NCBI RefSeq assembly: GCF_030463565.1
Contig: NC_134643.1
Span: 80,473,721-80,537,720 of the forward strand
Direction of reading: 5' to 3'
Origin: Pelecanus crispus
Taxonomy: Eukaryota > Chordata > Aves > Pelecaniformes > Pelecanidae
Length of the DNA: 64,000 bases
Made by a program: the position numbers and the translations under genes. How positions within the stretch are numbered: position 1 is the stretch's first letter; every line of letters begins with the position of its first letter. This document shows, piece after piece, positions 23,868 to 35,389 of the stretch. The notes under the pieces are model-generated. The model did no database searches. It saw nothing but the letters and a program-made list of their open reading frames with translations, and had not been told where the DNA came from.

Positions 23868-24496
23868 CTGTATCAGGAATAGTGTGGCCAGCAGGAGCAG
23901 GGAGGTGATTGTCCCCCTGTACTCGGCACTGGTGAGGCCACACCTGGAATACTGTGTCCAGTTTTGGGCCCCTCAATACAAGAAAGACATTGAGGTGCTG
24001 GAGCGTGTTCAGAGAAGGGCAACAAGGCTGGTGAAGGGTCTGCAGCACAGGTCTTATGAGGAGCGGCTGAGGGAACTGGGGTTGTTTAGTCTGGAGAAGA
24101 GGAGGCTGAGGGGAGACCTTATTGCTCTCTACAACTACCTGAGAGGAGGTTGTAGTGAGGTGGGTGTTGGTCTCTTCTCCCATGTAGTCAGCAATAGGAC
24201 GAGAGGAAATGGGCTCAAGCTGTGCCAGGGGAGGTTTAGGTTGGATATTAGGAAAAATTTCTTTACAGAGAGGGTGGTCAAGGATTGGAACAGGCTGCCC
24301 AGACAGGTGGTGGAGTCCCCATCCCTGGAAGTGTTCAAAAAATGGGTAGATGTGGCACTTGGGGACATGGTTTAGTCTAGTCTACCCTTGATTGGTTTAG
24401 GTGGACTTGGTAGTGTAGGTTAATGGTTGGACTGGATGATCTTAAAGGTCTTTTCCAACCTAAACAATTCTATGATTCTATTCTATGATTCTATGA
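23868..24496 (+). mobile_element. CR1 LINE, 5'-truncated, ORF2 C-terminus intact
   Basis: The frame 23884-24375 is open through the CR1 ORF2 C-terminal signature: [68 protein letters not shown] and [11 protein letters not shown] short 3' UTR follows, with the tail AATTCTATGATTCTATTC and ATTCTATGA. The 3' UTR (GGTTTAGTCTAGTCTACC) differs from the copies at 1.1 and 49 kb, so it is another CR1 subfamily. Only the last quarter of the element is present; not mobile by itself. Confidence 0.96.
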
Positions 24497-25179
24497 ACAG
24501 AAATGAAACAAAATTGAACAGCGATATTTGCTAGGTGTTTTCTAGGTATTGTTCCTCTGTTCCTAGCTGTTGCTTTGGGCACTGAATGATAGTTATCATT
24601 CCTTCAATGACCCTGCAAAATGTATTGAAAATGCTCATTGCAAGTGCTGCTATGTGGTAGAAAATAAAGATAAAAATCATGTCTGTGGAGAGAGTCCAGG
24701 AACCACTACTGAAGTCCTGCTTACATTTAAGACTTCAAGGTTGCACTTAGGTTTTTATCAGCGTTACATGTGATGGTTGTAACAAGTTGAACTTGAGATC
24801 ACTTTTCAAGAGAAGCTCTAAGAAGACTTTGACCCATGCCTGCTGGTCTGCACTGAGATGAATGTAACCTTAATAACATTAAGTTACCAAGAGTATAGTA
24901 GTATACTCCATTTCTGATTATCTTCTACTTGGGTCCTGGTATTTCTCTGGGCAGAAAGTAATAAATAATACAAACTGTGCTGTGGAAAAACTAGTGCTGG
25001 GATGAGGTTATTGTACATATTTTCACCTGTACTCTAGGTTAAGATTCAAATGCCTAGTCTCCAGGACTGAAAAATAAATTTCATTCAATTCTCTTTGCAT
25101 AATTCATTCCAGCATGGTCTCAGCTGAGGCCCTGGCAGAAATGTTGTTTTAGGCCTGTTCAGTAGATGGACTGACTGCA
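24497..25179. other. Intergenic, nothing recognised
   Basis: No gene or repeat family seen between the CR1 and the first LTR. Confidence 0.5.
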
Positions 25180-25747
25180 TGTCCTGGTTTCGGCTGGGAT
25201 AGAGTTAATTTTCTTCCTAGTAGCAGGCATAGTGCTCTGTTTTGGATTTAGTAGGAGAAGAATGTTGATAACACACTGTTTTTAGTTGTTGCTGAGTACT
25301 GCTTATGCTAGTCAAGGACTTTTTCAGCTTCCCATGCTCTGCCAGGCGCACAAGAAACTGGGAGGGGGCACAGCCAGAATAGTTGATCCAAACTGACCAA
25401 AGGGCTATTCCATACCATATGATGTCATGCTCAGTATATAAACTGGGGGGGGTTGGCCGGGGAGCAGCGATCGCTGCTCGGGAACTGTCTGGGTATCGGT
25501 CGGCGGGTGGTGAGCAATTGCATTGTGCATCACTTGCTTCGTGTATCATTATTATTATTATCATTATTATACTGTTACTATTAGCATTACTGTTTTACTT
25601 TATTTCAATTATTAAACTGTTCTTATCTCAACCCAGGAGTGTTTCTCACTCTTACTCCTCCAATTCTCTCCCCCATCCCATCGGGGTAGGGGGAGTGAGC
25701 GAGCAGCTGCGTGGTGCTTAGTTGCTGGCTGGGGCTAAACCACGACA
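25180..25747 (+). mobile_element. Solo LTR of an endogenous retrovirus (copy 1)
   Basis: 568 bp, TG...CA ends (TGTCCTGG ... CACGACA), flanked by the perfect 5-bp target duplication CTGCA (25175-25179 and 25748-25752). A 5-bp duplication is usual for class III / ERVL-type elements. Visible promoter parts: CRE-like TGATGTCA at about 25420 and TATAAA at 25437-25442. An ATTAAA at 25611-25616 may serve as polyadenylation signal. A TAT/ATT-rich stretch lies near 25545-25610. No internal retroviral genes are present on either side, so it is a solo LTR left by recombination. Confidence 0.9.
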
Positions 25748-28700
25748 CTGCACTAAGATTCAGTATAGTTGAACACTTGTAGTTGTCCACTAGCAGCTAT
25801 GTGACCCAACTTGTCTGTGGAGCTGCCTGAGCTTGTATGTGGAAGGAAAGTGGCAAAAAGAGTGAGAGCTAGACAAGATTTGTGTGGTTTCGAGCACTTC
25901 CTTGCTTGTGTGGTTTGTTTGGTCCTGGGGCTGTCTGCTGCTAAAATATGGCTGTGCAAGTCTTGAGTTAACTAAAAGACTCCTTTCTGTGCCAACTGTA
26001 CTAATTTTTGTGAGGCATTTATAAGAATATTGTTAAACTGTAGTATACCAAATAAAAATAACTTTTAATGGAGGATAAATGAGCACAAAGATGATAAAGA
26101 CATGAATATGGACAGATGTTATTTTGCATTTCTTGAACAGTGTGTGTTCATGAAGATAATGCCCTCTGCATCTTCAAACAAGTCTTTTCTGCTCCACTTT
26201 CACCAGGACAAATGCATAATTAATCAGAATTAATAGATGGGCAGGGTGAGGGAAGAGTCATTTCCTTCAGAACTACTTGTCTTTTATTCAGTAAGTGATT
26301 CTCCAGATTATTTAATTGACTGGTCATTAGTAACATTAGAGACTACAAAAAAAAAAAAATCCCTTCTAGATAAAGGAAGCAGCAGCTTGTTTGATTGTAA
26401 CGTGATGTTTTGGGACAGACTACAGAAAATTAGCATTTTCAGAAGCTCATGGTAAGAAACTCTTATTATGCTCTCAGTTGTATGAGAACTGGGCTGGGAA
26501 CCTGGTAGATGCAATATTTAATACTTTTTTTCAGTTAAGCTGTGGCATATAGCATTAGGTTGTTAGAATGCTGAAAGAACCATGGCCTGAATTAGCTTTG
26601 CTTTTGTTTAGCTTGGGCATAAATGCAGATCATTTGCTAGATATGTTTGGAACTGGGGAATGAGCCTGAGGAAAAGGATGCTAGTGAGAGCTATACTGTA
26701 AAGCAGTCACAGTACTTTTTATCAATATTTGTGATAGATCTGCTCAGCTGTGATCAGGAAACCTATCTCAAGATCAGGACCAAACTGCAAAAGGCAATTA
26801 TCAATGCCTAATGGTACTGAGCATCTGTATAGTGCTGGATGCTTTTACTAATGAGCAAAGAACCTGACATTTCCTACTAGAAAGAGTTTACAGGCTTGTT
26901 CAGGAAAGAAAAACAATCAGTCAACAGAGTACAAGTTTGCCTGTGGGAGGAAAACTTGCTGTAGAAATTAGGTATTCAAAAATCAGTAGCGTGATTTTTT
27001 TTTAAGTAGTCTGAGCACTCAGGAGCTCTTATTTCTTTATGGTTTGTAATGTAAATGAAAATGAAATGTAAAAACCCCTCTGATTTTTTTTTTTTTTTTA
27101 ATGTGTGGTACTTTCTCAGAAAAGTACTGACTTCCAAGTGTAGCTCTGCCACTGGTCACTGCACTGAGCCATCTTCATGGTTCTGACTGCTCTTTGTATA
27201 TATTTTCCTGCTTCTACTGCTTAGTCCATGCCTATGTCACTACAGCCAATGTAGTAATGCATGCACAATGTTAAGGTCCATCACTCACTGGTGAATCCCT
27301 GTTTTGACCTGACCTACCCTCTGATGCTTGGAAACAGGACCAAGATGGAAGATGTTGGTCTCAGCAGTATATACAACCTTATTACTAAATTTCTTTTCTT
27401 TCAATTTATTTAAAGTGTGTGGGGGGGTGTCCCCCAAATTCTGGAAATTATTTGAGAATTCTGGCTGTAACTTCATATATAGCCTGTTGTTTCAGAGATG
27501 CTCATGTATTTTTTGTTCTGCTTAGAGGCATGGGCCTATCTCTGGGAAAAAATCTGAGTGCTGTTGCGATATAAACTATAACAGTGTGCTACTGAACTAC
27601 TGGCACTAGTTTTTCTACTTCATTAGAGTTTAGTTCTGTCTTTGCAAGGTCACAGTCTGATGAGAGATCAAGATAACTAGCGGCTACAGAGAAAGTGTAA
27701 CAGTATGGCACCAACACCCCCCAAATCTAAATCCTAATCAACTGTAGAAATGAGGTCTTGGCCCTAAGTAAACAGCTGTCTTCTCACTCCCCTCCCTTCC
27801 TGCACCTTGTTCTTTCTTACAACATCTGCTTGGGTAAGCTTGAGGTTTGGATGTTCTCAAGAAAAAAGTATGCTGGATATTATCTGACTGTGAAAAATAG
27901 TAGCAGGCTGGCAATTCTTTTATGTACAGTTCATGTATAGCTGAAGCTGATTGTGACCAAAAATTATTATAATCACCTGGCTGCTTTTCTGGGAGACAAG
28001 TTTGAGTTTCAAGCCATTCCCATTTGAACAAGTGTGCATATACTACACATCCTCTCCTGTACTTAGTACCATCTTTCACTTTCACTGGCACAAGTCTCAG
28101 CAGAACGACCAAGTTTCAAATGGTTTTTAAATGGCATTCAGACCCTCTTTGGCTATGCTTGGTAAAATGCACTGGCCTCCATATATGATTTATTGCCAGT
28201 CCAAACCCTGACAAAGTCAAGTATAATAAATTTCAATCCTAATATTGACAGTGCTCCTTGAAGAAATGCTCTGACCTTTTACGTATTTGTCTGCAGGGGC
28301 TACCTGCCTATCTAAGCAAAATAACTGAACTGAAGAGTGATCATGTCTCACACATATGGCTGTCTCTTGCAGAGTGATTCAGCTTTCACAGTAGGTGAGT
28401 CAATGTATAAAGAGCCTTTGAAATTGTTTGGCTTAAAAAATAATAGTTTGGTGTATGCTGAAGGCTAGGTAGAGTTCCCCCCCCCCCATATATAATATAA
28501 AATTCATGGATAGGCCTCTGAAGGGTTAAATTGAACCTGTTCTGATTCCTTGTTCTAAAGGGAAGTTTGCAGCAAGCACCTCTATACTAAGCCAGTTAAG
28601 ATTCGACAGGAAAAGGATGGCAGTGTCAACACACTGAGATCACAATTACTATAAATGTCCTTTGGTCTGACATCATAAAGGTGATTTTAAGCCATGGTCT

Positions 28701-31160
28701 CATGTCTTGAAGTTAAAATGTATGAACAAACGTTGCCAATGGTATTCCAGATGTTACATCTACAAAAACATTTTTGCTTTCCTGAGAGATATGAGTCACG
28801 CAACTAAAAGTTGTTCTGAATCTGGGAGGATAAGAGTATCTTCCTTCTTTGCTTCTATCCAATGAATGTAAATCTATCCCTCTCCTATGATGCCAGCTTA
28901 ACAGCCCCAGAAATACCTCTCAATTGATGGACAAGCTGGACTACTTCCCCCACTGTCCCCTAAACTGTGTTCAGTTTAGACAGTGTCTGTAGGTGCCCTT
29001 TTGTCATCTCAGCAGTAACAAATAACATTTGGGTTTTATACCATAATACACACCAAATTACTATTTGGGGGTTTGTTAAAGAATACGTTGTAACTGAGTA
29101 ATTGAAATCTAGACGACAAGGAAATAGCAATAGTTTTTATATTCTGTAGTTTTTTAGTTTTTATATTCTGTAGCAATTCTTACATACCTAGTTTTGTGTG
29201 TGTCAACAGCTGTATTAGAAACTATCATTTATTTCCATTGAAAATAATTATTTGTAAGAGACGTTTGTATGCATTATAGACTTCACATACAACCAAATTC
29301 TAAGAAAACTGATCTGAAGTATTTCTACTGATGTCAAATTAACTAGCAAGCTGAAGAAGAAATTCTAGCACATATTTAAAAAGTAACTTGTACAATCGTT
29401 CTCATGGTTGCTCCTGATGGTACTAAAATCAATAATATTCACTTAATTGAATTATTCTGTATACATCCAGCTATAACGCATATTGAGCTTTCAAACTGCA
29501 TAATAATAGCATACACTGAAGAACACGAAAGGACTGAGATGATATGTGACTAAAAAGAAATCATAAAAAAATCTTTTACTTTCCTAATAACTATGTTAAT
29601 TTGGCCTGAATACAGGAGCTTCTTTCTTCTGAGGTAGCTTGCAAGGGTAAGCTTGTGAAAAGCATGTGCTGCCATATAACCATTTTCCCCAGTTCAAAAG
29701 GAATTCAACAGTAGAGACCTGAAGGTTTAAAAGCACTAGGATTAGTTTTCCTATGATGAAGGAAGGTGGAAAGGAAAGTTGTTTACAATCCCTAGTTCTG
29801 CATCAACAGGTTCAAGACTAAAAGTGGGTACAGAGGTATAAAGGTGTAGCATGTAGGTTTGCTATTTCTATTCACCTGAATAGTTTTATTTGTGATTTTA
29901 ATATGAGACAGAGGTGGTATTATATTCTAGAAGTGTGATGTTTCTGAGGGTAATGCTTTGCTTCCTCATTTATCCACAAGCTAGTATTCATAAGCAGGAT
30001 CTGTGACATTTCATTATCGTATTTAGTCATGTGGTGCTTTATGGCTAAAATGAAGCACCAGCTGAATTCAGTTAGTCTTTCCATTGTTTGTTTGGTGTTT
30101 TGGGGGTTTTTTTTAATAGGTCTTGTATCATGACTTTGGAGAATGATATATATTTTCTTCAAAACATTGTAAATTCTTTCCGGATGAAAGCAGTTATTTA
30201 AATACAATGGATTGTTATTATTTCCTTAATGGCATGACTAACTTTGGGATAGATTCTGTTCCACATTTGCTAGCATAATCCAAGCCAAATCTATTGAAGC
30301 CTTTCCATTTTCTCTGCATTTACACAAGCATAGCTTAGCAGCAAAATGCTTTCCAGGACTGCAGCCCTTTCTCAGGAAACATCCCCACTGAGATTTGCCT
30401 AAGGTTTGAAATATTATGCACAGTTGGAATCAGTTTATCAATATACAATTCATCCCACATCTCCTCCCACCCCCTGGCATCAGCACAACTGGCCAGAGCC
30501 CAGCCAGAGCACACAAGGATTAGTCCCATAGAAGAACATCACTCTGCAGTCTCACTGAAATGGTGGATCTGCTCTTGGCAGCCATAGGACAACCCTAGGG
30601 TTTATCTCAAATTTGGCTCAGGGGGAGGAATTCTCAGTTTAAATGCCAGTAAAGATTCATGAATTACTGATTGCATATGAGGCAATTACAAGAGAATATG
30701 ATGGGGCTAATTCTACGTGTTCTTGTATCCCTCTTAAAGTCCAGTTTAATGAAGAGTTTGAGCCTGAACCTAGTTTTAAGCATGTGAGTATTGGAAAAAG
30801 ACTTTCAATTCACAGAATTCTAGCAAAAGATATAGTTTTAATCAGAAATGTGTTTTCACAAGGGAAAAAAAGAACCTTAAAAGTGTCAATGAACATCAAA
30901 ACACTTTGTCCATGTTGCTTGGGAGTTTTGGTTGGTTGGTTTTGGTGTTTTTTGGAGGGGAGGCAGAAATAATTTCCTAACCAGTTGAAATAGAGATGTA
31001 ATACTCTTCTTTTATTAGATTTCCTGCCCATCATACATTTGTGTGGAAAATAATTTGCTCTAATGTTGCCTCTTATTTTCAGCATTGCCTTTCTGTCCAC
31101 TAATGAACAAAATTATAGCACCAAGAATGGTTATTTCTTATGTTGGTCATATTCCCAGAA
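25748..31160. other. Intergenic
   Basis: AT-rich, no gene recognised. A perfect 18-bp repeat AGTTTTTATATTCTGTAG occurs at 29132-29149 and 29156-29173. T and A runs occur (27087-27100 and 26346-26358). Nothing else identified. Confidence 0.5.
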
Positions 31161-31170
31161 GTATTTCCCC

Positions 31171-31317
31171 CCCTCCCTTTTCAGTTTATACCCAACACCA
31201 GCAGCAGCAGCAGCAGCAGCTATGTTTGAAGATTCGATTGCTGCACCCCTCCCTTTTCAGTTTATATGCAACACCATCAGCAGCGGTAGCTATTCTTGGA
31301 GATTCAATTGCTGCACC
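31171..31317 (+). repeat. Tandem duplication of about 75 bp with CAG expansion
   Basis: Unit 1 (31171-31246) and unit 2 (31247-31317) share CCCTCCCTTTTCAGTTTATA, CAACACCA(G/T), AGCTAT and GATTC(G/A)ATTGCTGCACC. Unit 1 has seven perfect CAG triplets (31199-31219). Unit 2 has the interrupted form CAGCAGCGGTAG, so the CAG run grew after the duplication or was interrupted in unit 2. Confidence 0.9.
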
Positions 31318-31939
31318 AAGTACCTCATGTTTGTCCTGTTTATTTTTGGATTTGCAGGTGGTTTTGAACTTATTGGAGCATTACTGATCAGAAACATGGG
31401 AAAGTATTGCCACCCTTGTAAACACATTTCTGATCTTCACTGAGAGTCAAGGCAATGGGAGTGTCTTCCTCATCTATGACTTCTAGCAGATCGCCTCTAC
31501 ATGGAAAAGGTTAGTTCAATGTCTGTGTCCATCACACCTTGCTGCTTCAAAGGATTTAAGAGCTAGTTATAATTTGACAGCTTTCTTGCATACAGCTTGC
31601 AGTCTACCAGGAACTGGATGAAAACTATTTAGGTAATTTCAGACGTGAATGACTTCCCCTTGTTCCCAGTAGTATTCCCAGGTAAGCTTTAACTAAGAAC
31701 ATGCCCATAAGACTCTACAGTCATGTTCAGTGTACTATTCCGAGGTATCTACTGCTAAAATCATCGCTCTGTGTAGGAAGACTGTGGGATCATGCCAAAG
31801 CAATGCTAATCATTTACTGTCACAACATCAGTTGTCCTCATATTTAACCCAGTCCTTTTTAATGCATTGGTCACCAGTCACCTCACCCTGCATCCTGAGA
31901 TCAGAATAGGTCTGTCTATGTATGTCTGTTCTTCATTTT

Positions 31940-32008
31940 TATCATTAAAATGCACAGTTAAACTAAGTTAACACCCTGCAATCTTTCAAAAAAAAAAAAA
32001 AAAAAAAA
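31940..32008 (+). other. ATTAAA followed by a poly-A run: retrocopy-like 3' end
   Basis: ATCATTAAAATGC lies about 40 bases before an uninterrupted 21-base A tract (31988-32008), the layout of a reverse-transcribed mRNA end. No parental gene recognised upstream. Confidence 0.3.
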
Positions 32009-32040
32009 GAACAGCTGGATGCTATCAGAGGAATAGTGAC

Positions 32041-32680
32041 TGTATGTCTTAGTCCGTTGGAGCTGCAAGCAGATGACTAGATCACTGATTAGGCCCTGGC
32101 CTGAGGTTAAGCTCACTCAACAAGATGTGAGAAACTACTGAACATGACATGAGAAATTGTTGGACATGACAGATAACAATGTGAGAAGCTGACAAAAGTT
32201 ACAGATAGTGCTGTGAGGAGCAGCTGGACTTCACATGCAGTTAAAGGGGGAGTTACATGAGAAATGAACAAACTTCATGGGCGATTGCAGAGCAGTGCTG
32301 GGGACCTTTAGGGGAGCAGAACTTGGCGAGGTCATCTCAGTAGTATCATAAAGCCAAGATAACCTAGGAAATCATATCAGAAATTACACATTTGGGTATG
32401 TGTGTAGCAAAACTGGGACTGGTAGGAAAAAGTGAGACTACTTATTTAGGAGGGAGCTGAGCTGGAGAAAGGGATGGCTAAGAAACACAGAAAGGTCACT
32501 AAGGCATGCAGATACTGTGACTGGGGCTGTCCGTAGCTCACAGGCAGCACTGTGTTTGATCACTGCAGTTTGGAGCAGGACAATAAACCAAACCTGTTCT
32601 GATGTTGCCACGCATGTCAAGCCTGCTTCCACAGTTAGGAGAGCTGCGGTGCCTACCCTTGCTAGCTAGGAAACACCCAG
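32041..32680 (+). mobile_element. Possible LTR, boundaries uncertain
   Basis: A U3-like series of loose repeats (TGTGAGAAACTACTGAACAT, TGAGAAATTGTTGGACATGA, TGTGAGAAGCTGAC) at about 32127-32200 is followed about 380 bases later by GGACAATAAACCAAACCTG, a retroviral R-region-like polyadenylation context. I could not define ends or a target duplication. It could instead be an unrelated old repeat. Confidence 0.33.
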
Positions 32681-35160
32681 GGCAGACAGATACTAGTTAT
32701 CACTGTGTAGGAGCCCTTTCCAGGCCTGACAGCTTGGATTATGCTTTTCCCCCATGTCAGGGGGGATATAACATGTGACAGCTATCTTCAGCTGGCTTCC
32801 CTCCTTGTGCCAATGCTTACCCAGCCTCTGTTTGTGTCTCGGAGGAACAAAATGTATCCCAAGGGATGCTGCTTCCCCCCTGTGCTTTGACACCTTCAAT
32901 GTCTATACAAAAGATCTCTTCCTACAGCCACCTTTTCCTGCCACTACTACAATTTATGTTGTGTCCTGAGCTAAGGCTTTCATAGTATAGTATAAATATT
33001 TTTTTGTGCTCCTCCAATTGCACAGTTAACACTTTTGTTTCCTGCTCTTCTTTGCAAGCTGTGATGGACATGAATCAGATGACATCTGTGCATAATTTCT
33101 CTACTACACAAATATACTCTTGGGGAGAATCCCAGTGTCTTGTGTTATAGCAGCTAGGGATCTTTTTTTTAAATGGACATTGATGGGAACTATAAAGCGA
33201 TGACTGTTATAAGCTGTTAGGTGGGGCTCTTCCACAATCACATCCTTAAGTCATCATCATTTTAAATGTATTGCACCAGCCAAATGAAATCATAATATTG
33301 TTGTTTCATGTAACGTGTTTAGAAGCTTTTACCTCTTAAAAAAATAACCCTTATGATAGTACTGATGATAGGAAGGTACAAGGTTTTGTGGTAGACTGGT
33401 GTTATCTATTTGCCTAAAACTAAAACATCTTTTCCTGATTGCATTCAGTCCTTACGTAGAACTAGGAGATGTACTAGAGAATGATAGGAACGAGTAGTCC
33501 ACAGGCAGTAACTTTAAAACAGCAGAACTGGTAGTAACAGAGTCAGTTCATTCTTAAAATCAGAGATGTTTTCTTGCTATACAGTCACAAATTGATACCT
33601 GAACACTCAATGCTCATGTATTACTATGTGACTAGGATATGTGGTTTTTTTTATGTTGCACCATTTCAGGTAAGTCTAAATTCTACCTGGAATGTAATGC
33701 ATCAGCTTCACAAACATCTCTCTTCTGCCAAATATCCTGAGTAACAGCTTCCAACTTAAAGCATGTGAGATTTCCAGCCTAATTCCAAACACACTAAAGT
33801 CCATAGGAGTCTTTCTTATGATGGATGGCTTTAGACCAGACTCTTAAAGTGTCTTGCTGGTAGAGTGATAAAAAGGCTCCATTTAAATGGACAACCTAAA
33901 AACAGACTGAGTGAATATATTTAGGATAAACTTAGAAGCACAGGTACAGATTTAGGGTAAGTTTGAAAGTAATACCAAACATTTCTTAACAGGAAAAGAA
34001 ATAGTGACAAATCTAACCCAAATTCTGTTTCCAAAATTCCTTCCTCTAAACAATGGTAAATTGAATCCTGTGCAGGGCTTTGATCTAAATTTTTCAAATG
34101 ACTGATATCACATGGTCTTGCCCTTTTCAGTCTTCGTCTATTATAGCAATATTTGTTACTGTTTGGACTGGACTGACATAATATATAGAAAAAACATAAT
34201 GCAGAGCTAATGCATAAAACAAATACAGTATGCTAATTTCATAGGACTCTACTAAAGTGTACTCTCTTTGGTCTTTCCCAGGGTTAAGTTCTTCATTTTG
34301 GATGAAGGAGCTACAATAAGTGCTCACAGAGATTGGCCAGTCTTTAGGATGATAATGTTATCTTTCAGCTGTGCTCATCAATTCTCTTCATTTGCCCTCA
34401 CCTTGCACTAACCCCATACACACAGTACTGAAACCTTTCTCTAAACCACAACCTAACAAAATTTCTACCACTCTATTATACTTCACTTTGCATAACTGTG
34501 TGCTATACTCACATGGCAACATTGATTTTAGCCAGGGATCTGACTCCACTTGTACATCCATACTGGTAAAATAAAACATCACAACATTTTCTCTGGCCTT
34601 GCAGGCAAGTGATGCAGCACATGGCTAAATGCTTTCCTCTTGAAACAGAGGGGTCTTGTACATACTGCTGTTGGGAATGACACCTGACTAGTGCTGTCCC
34701 CCAGATTCTGTCTGGATGTTGATTTCTTTTTTTTTTTTTTTTTGAGTGTGCTATTTGTCATAAGCCAAAACTCTGCTGGGAACTAGCCCAGCAGTAGAAC
34801 AGTATAGACAACCATGGGGCAGAGATCGGGTCCATAACTTGATCCTGCTTACTAGTAAGGTCACAGCTGGTAGTTATGACTGCATTGATATCCAGCATTG
34901 ATTCCTGCCCATCCAAGCTGGTATGAGCTCAATCAACATCTTACAGCCTGCACCACAGCTCCTACTGCAGCTTAGATCAAACACAGAGGCCTTTCAGGTG
35001 TCACTTTCTCTTTTCCAGCTGCCTTTGTTCACAGGCAATAATAGTGTCTATATCCAAATTATAAGGCCCAGCTACATCCAGCTCTATGTTGAGGTGAGAC
35101 CAATACCCATCCACTCTTCCCATCTTTCTTTTCTACAGGGAAAGAAAAAAAGTTTTTACA
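32681..35160. other. Intergenic, nothing recognised
   Basis: A T run at 34727-34743; otherwise no gene or repeat family identified. Confidence 0.5.
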
Positions 35161-35345
35161 AAGTTATAAGATAAGGTATAAAAAAAAAGTTCTAAGATAA
35201 AAAATACAGTACTATATATATTATTATAACTACAATATCATTATATTATTATAATATATGTTATTATATAATATATTATTCTAGTTATAATATTATTATA
35301 ATACATTGTATATAACATAATATTACAAGATTTTAAAAGAGTGAT
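35161..35345. repeat. AT-only low-complexity stretch
   Basis: Dominated by ATTATTATAATATAT-type words with many short self-complementary segments, followed at 35340-35386 by near-repeats of TGATAAGTTTTTAAAAACTG. Likely a decayed TA/ATT microsatellite. Confidence 0.8.
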
Positions 35346-35389
35346 AAGTTTTTAAAAACTGGTAAGTTTTAAAAAACTGATAAGAGCTG

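Noticed and set aside
23884-24375. Host protein gene
   Set aside because: The sequence is the C-terminal part of CR1 ORF2 followed by the CR1 tail.
25217-25564. Minus-strand open frame inside LTR copy 1 (and its counterpart at 47477-47698)
   Set aside because: Both fall entirely in non-coding LTR sequence and recur only because the LTRs are related.
31063-31443. 126-codon frame with an alanine run and hydrophobic segment
   Set aside because: The alanine run is the CAG microsatellite read in one frame inside a tandem duplication. No splice context or known relatives.
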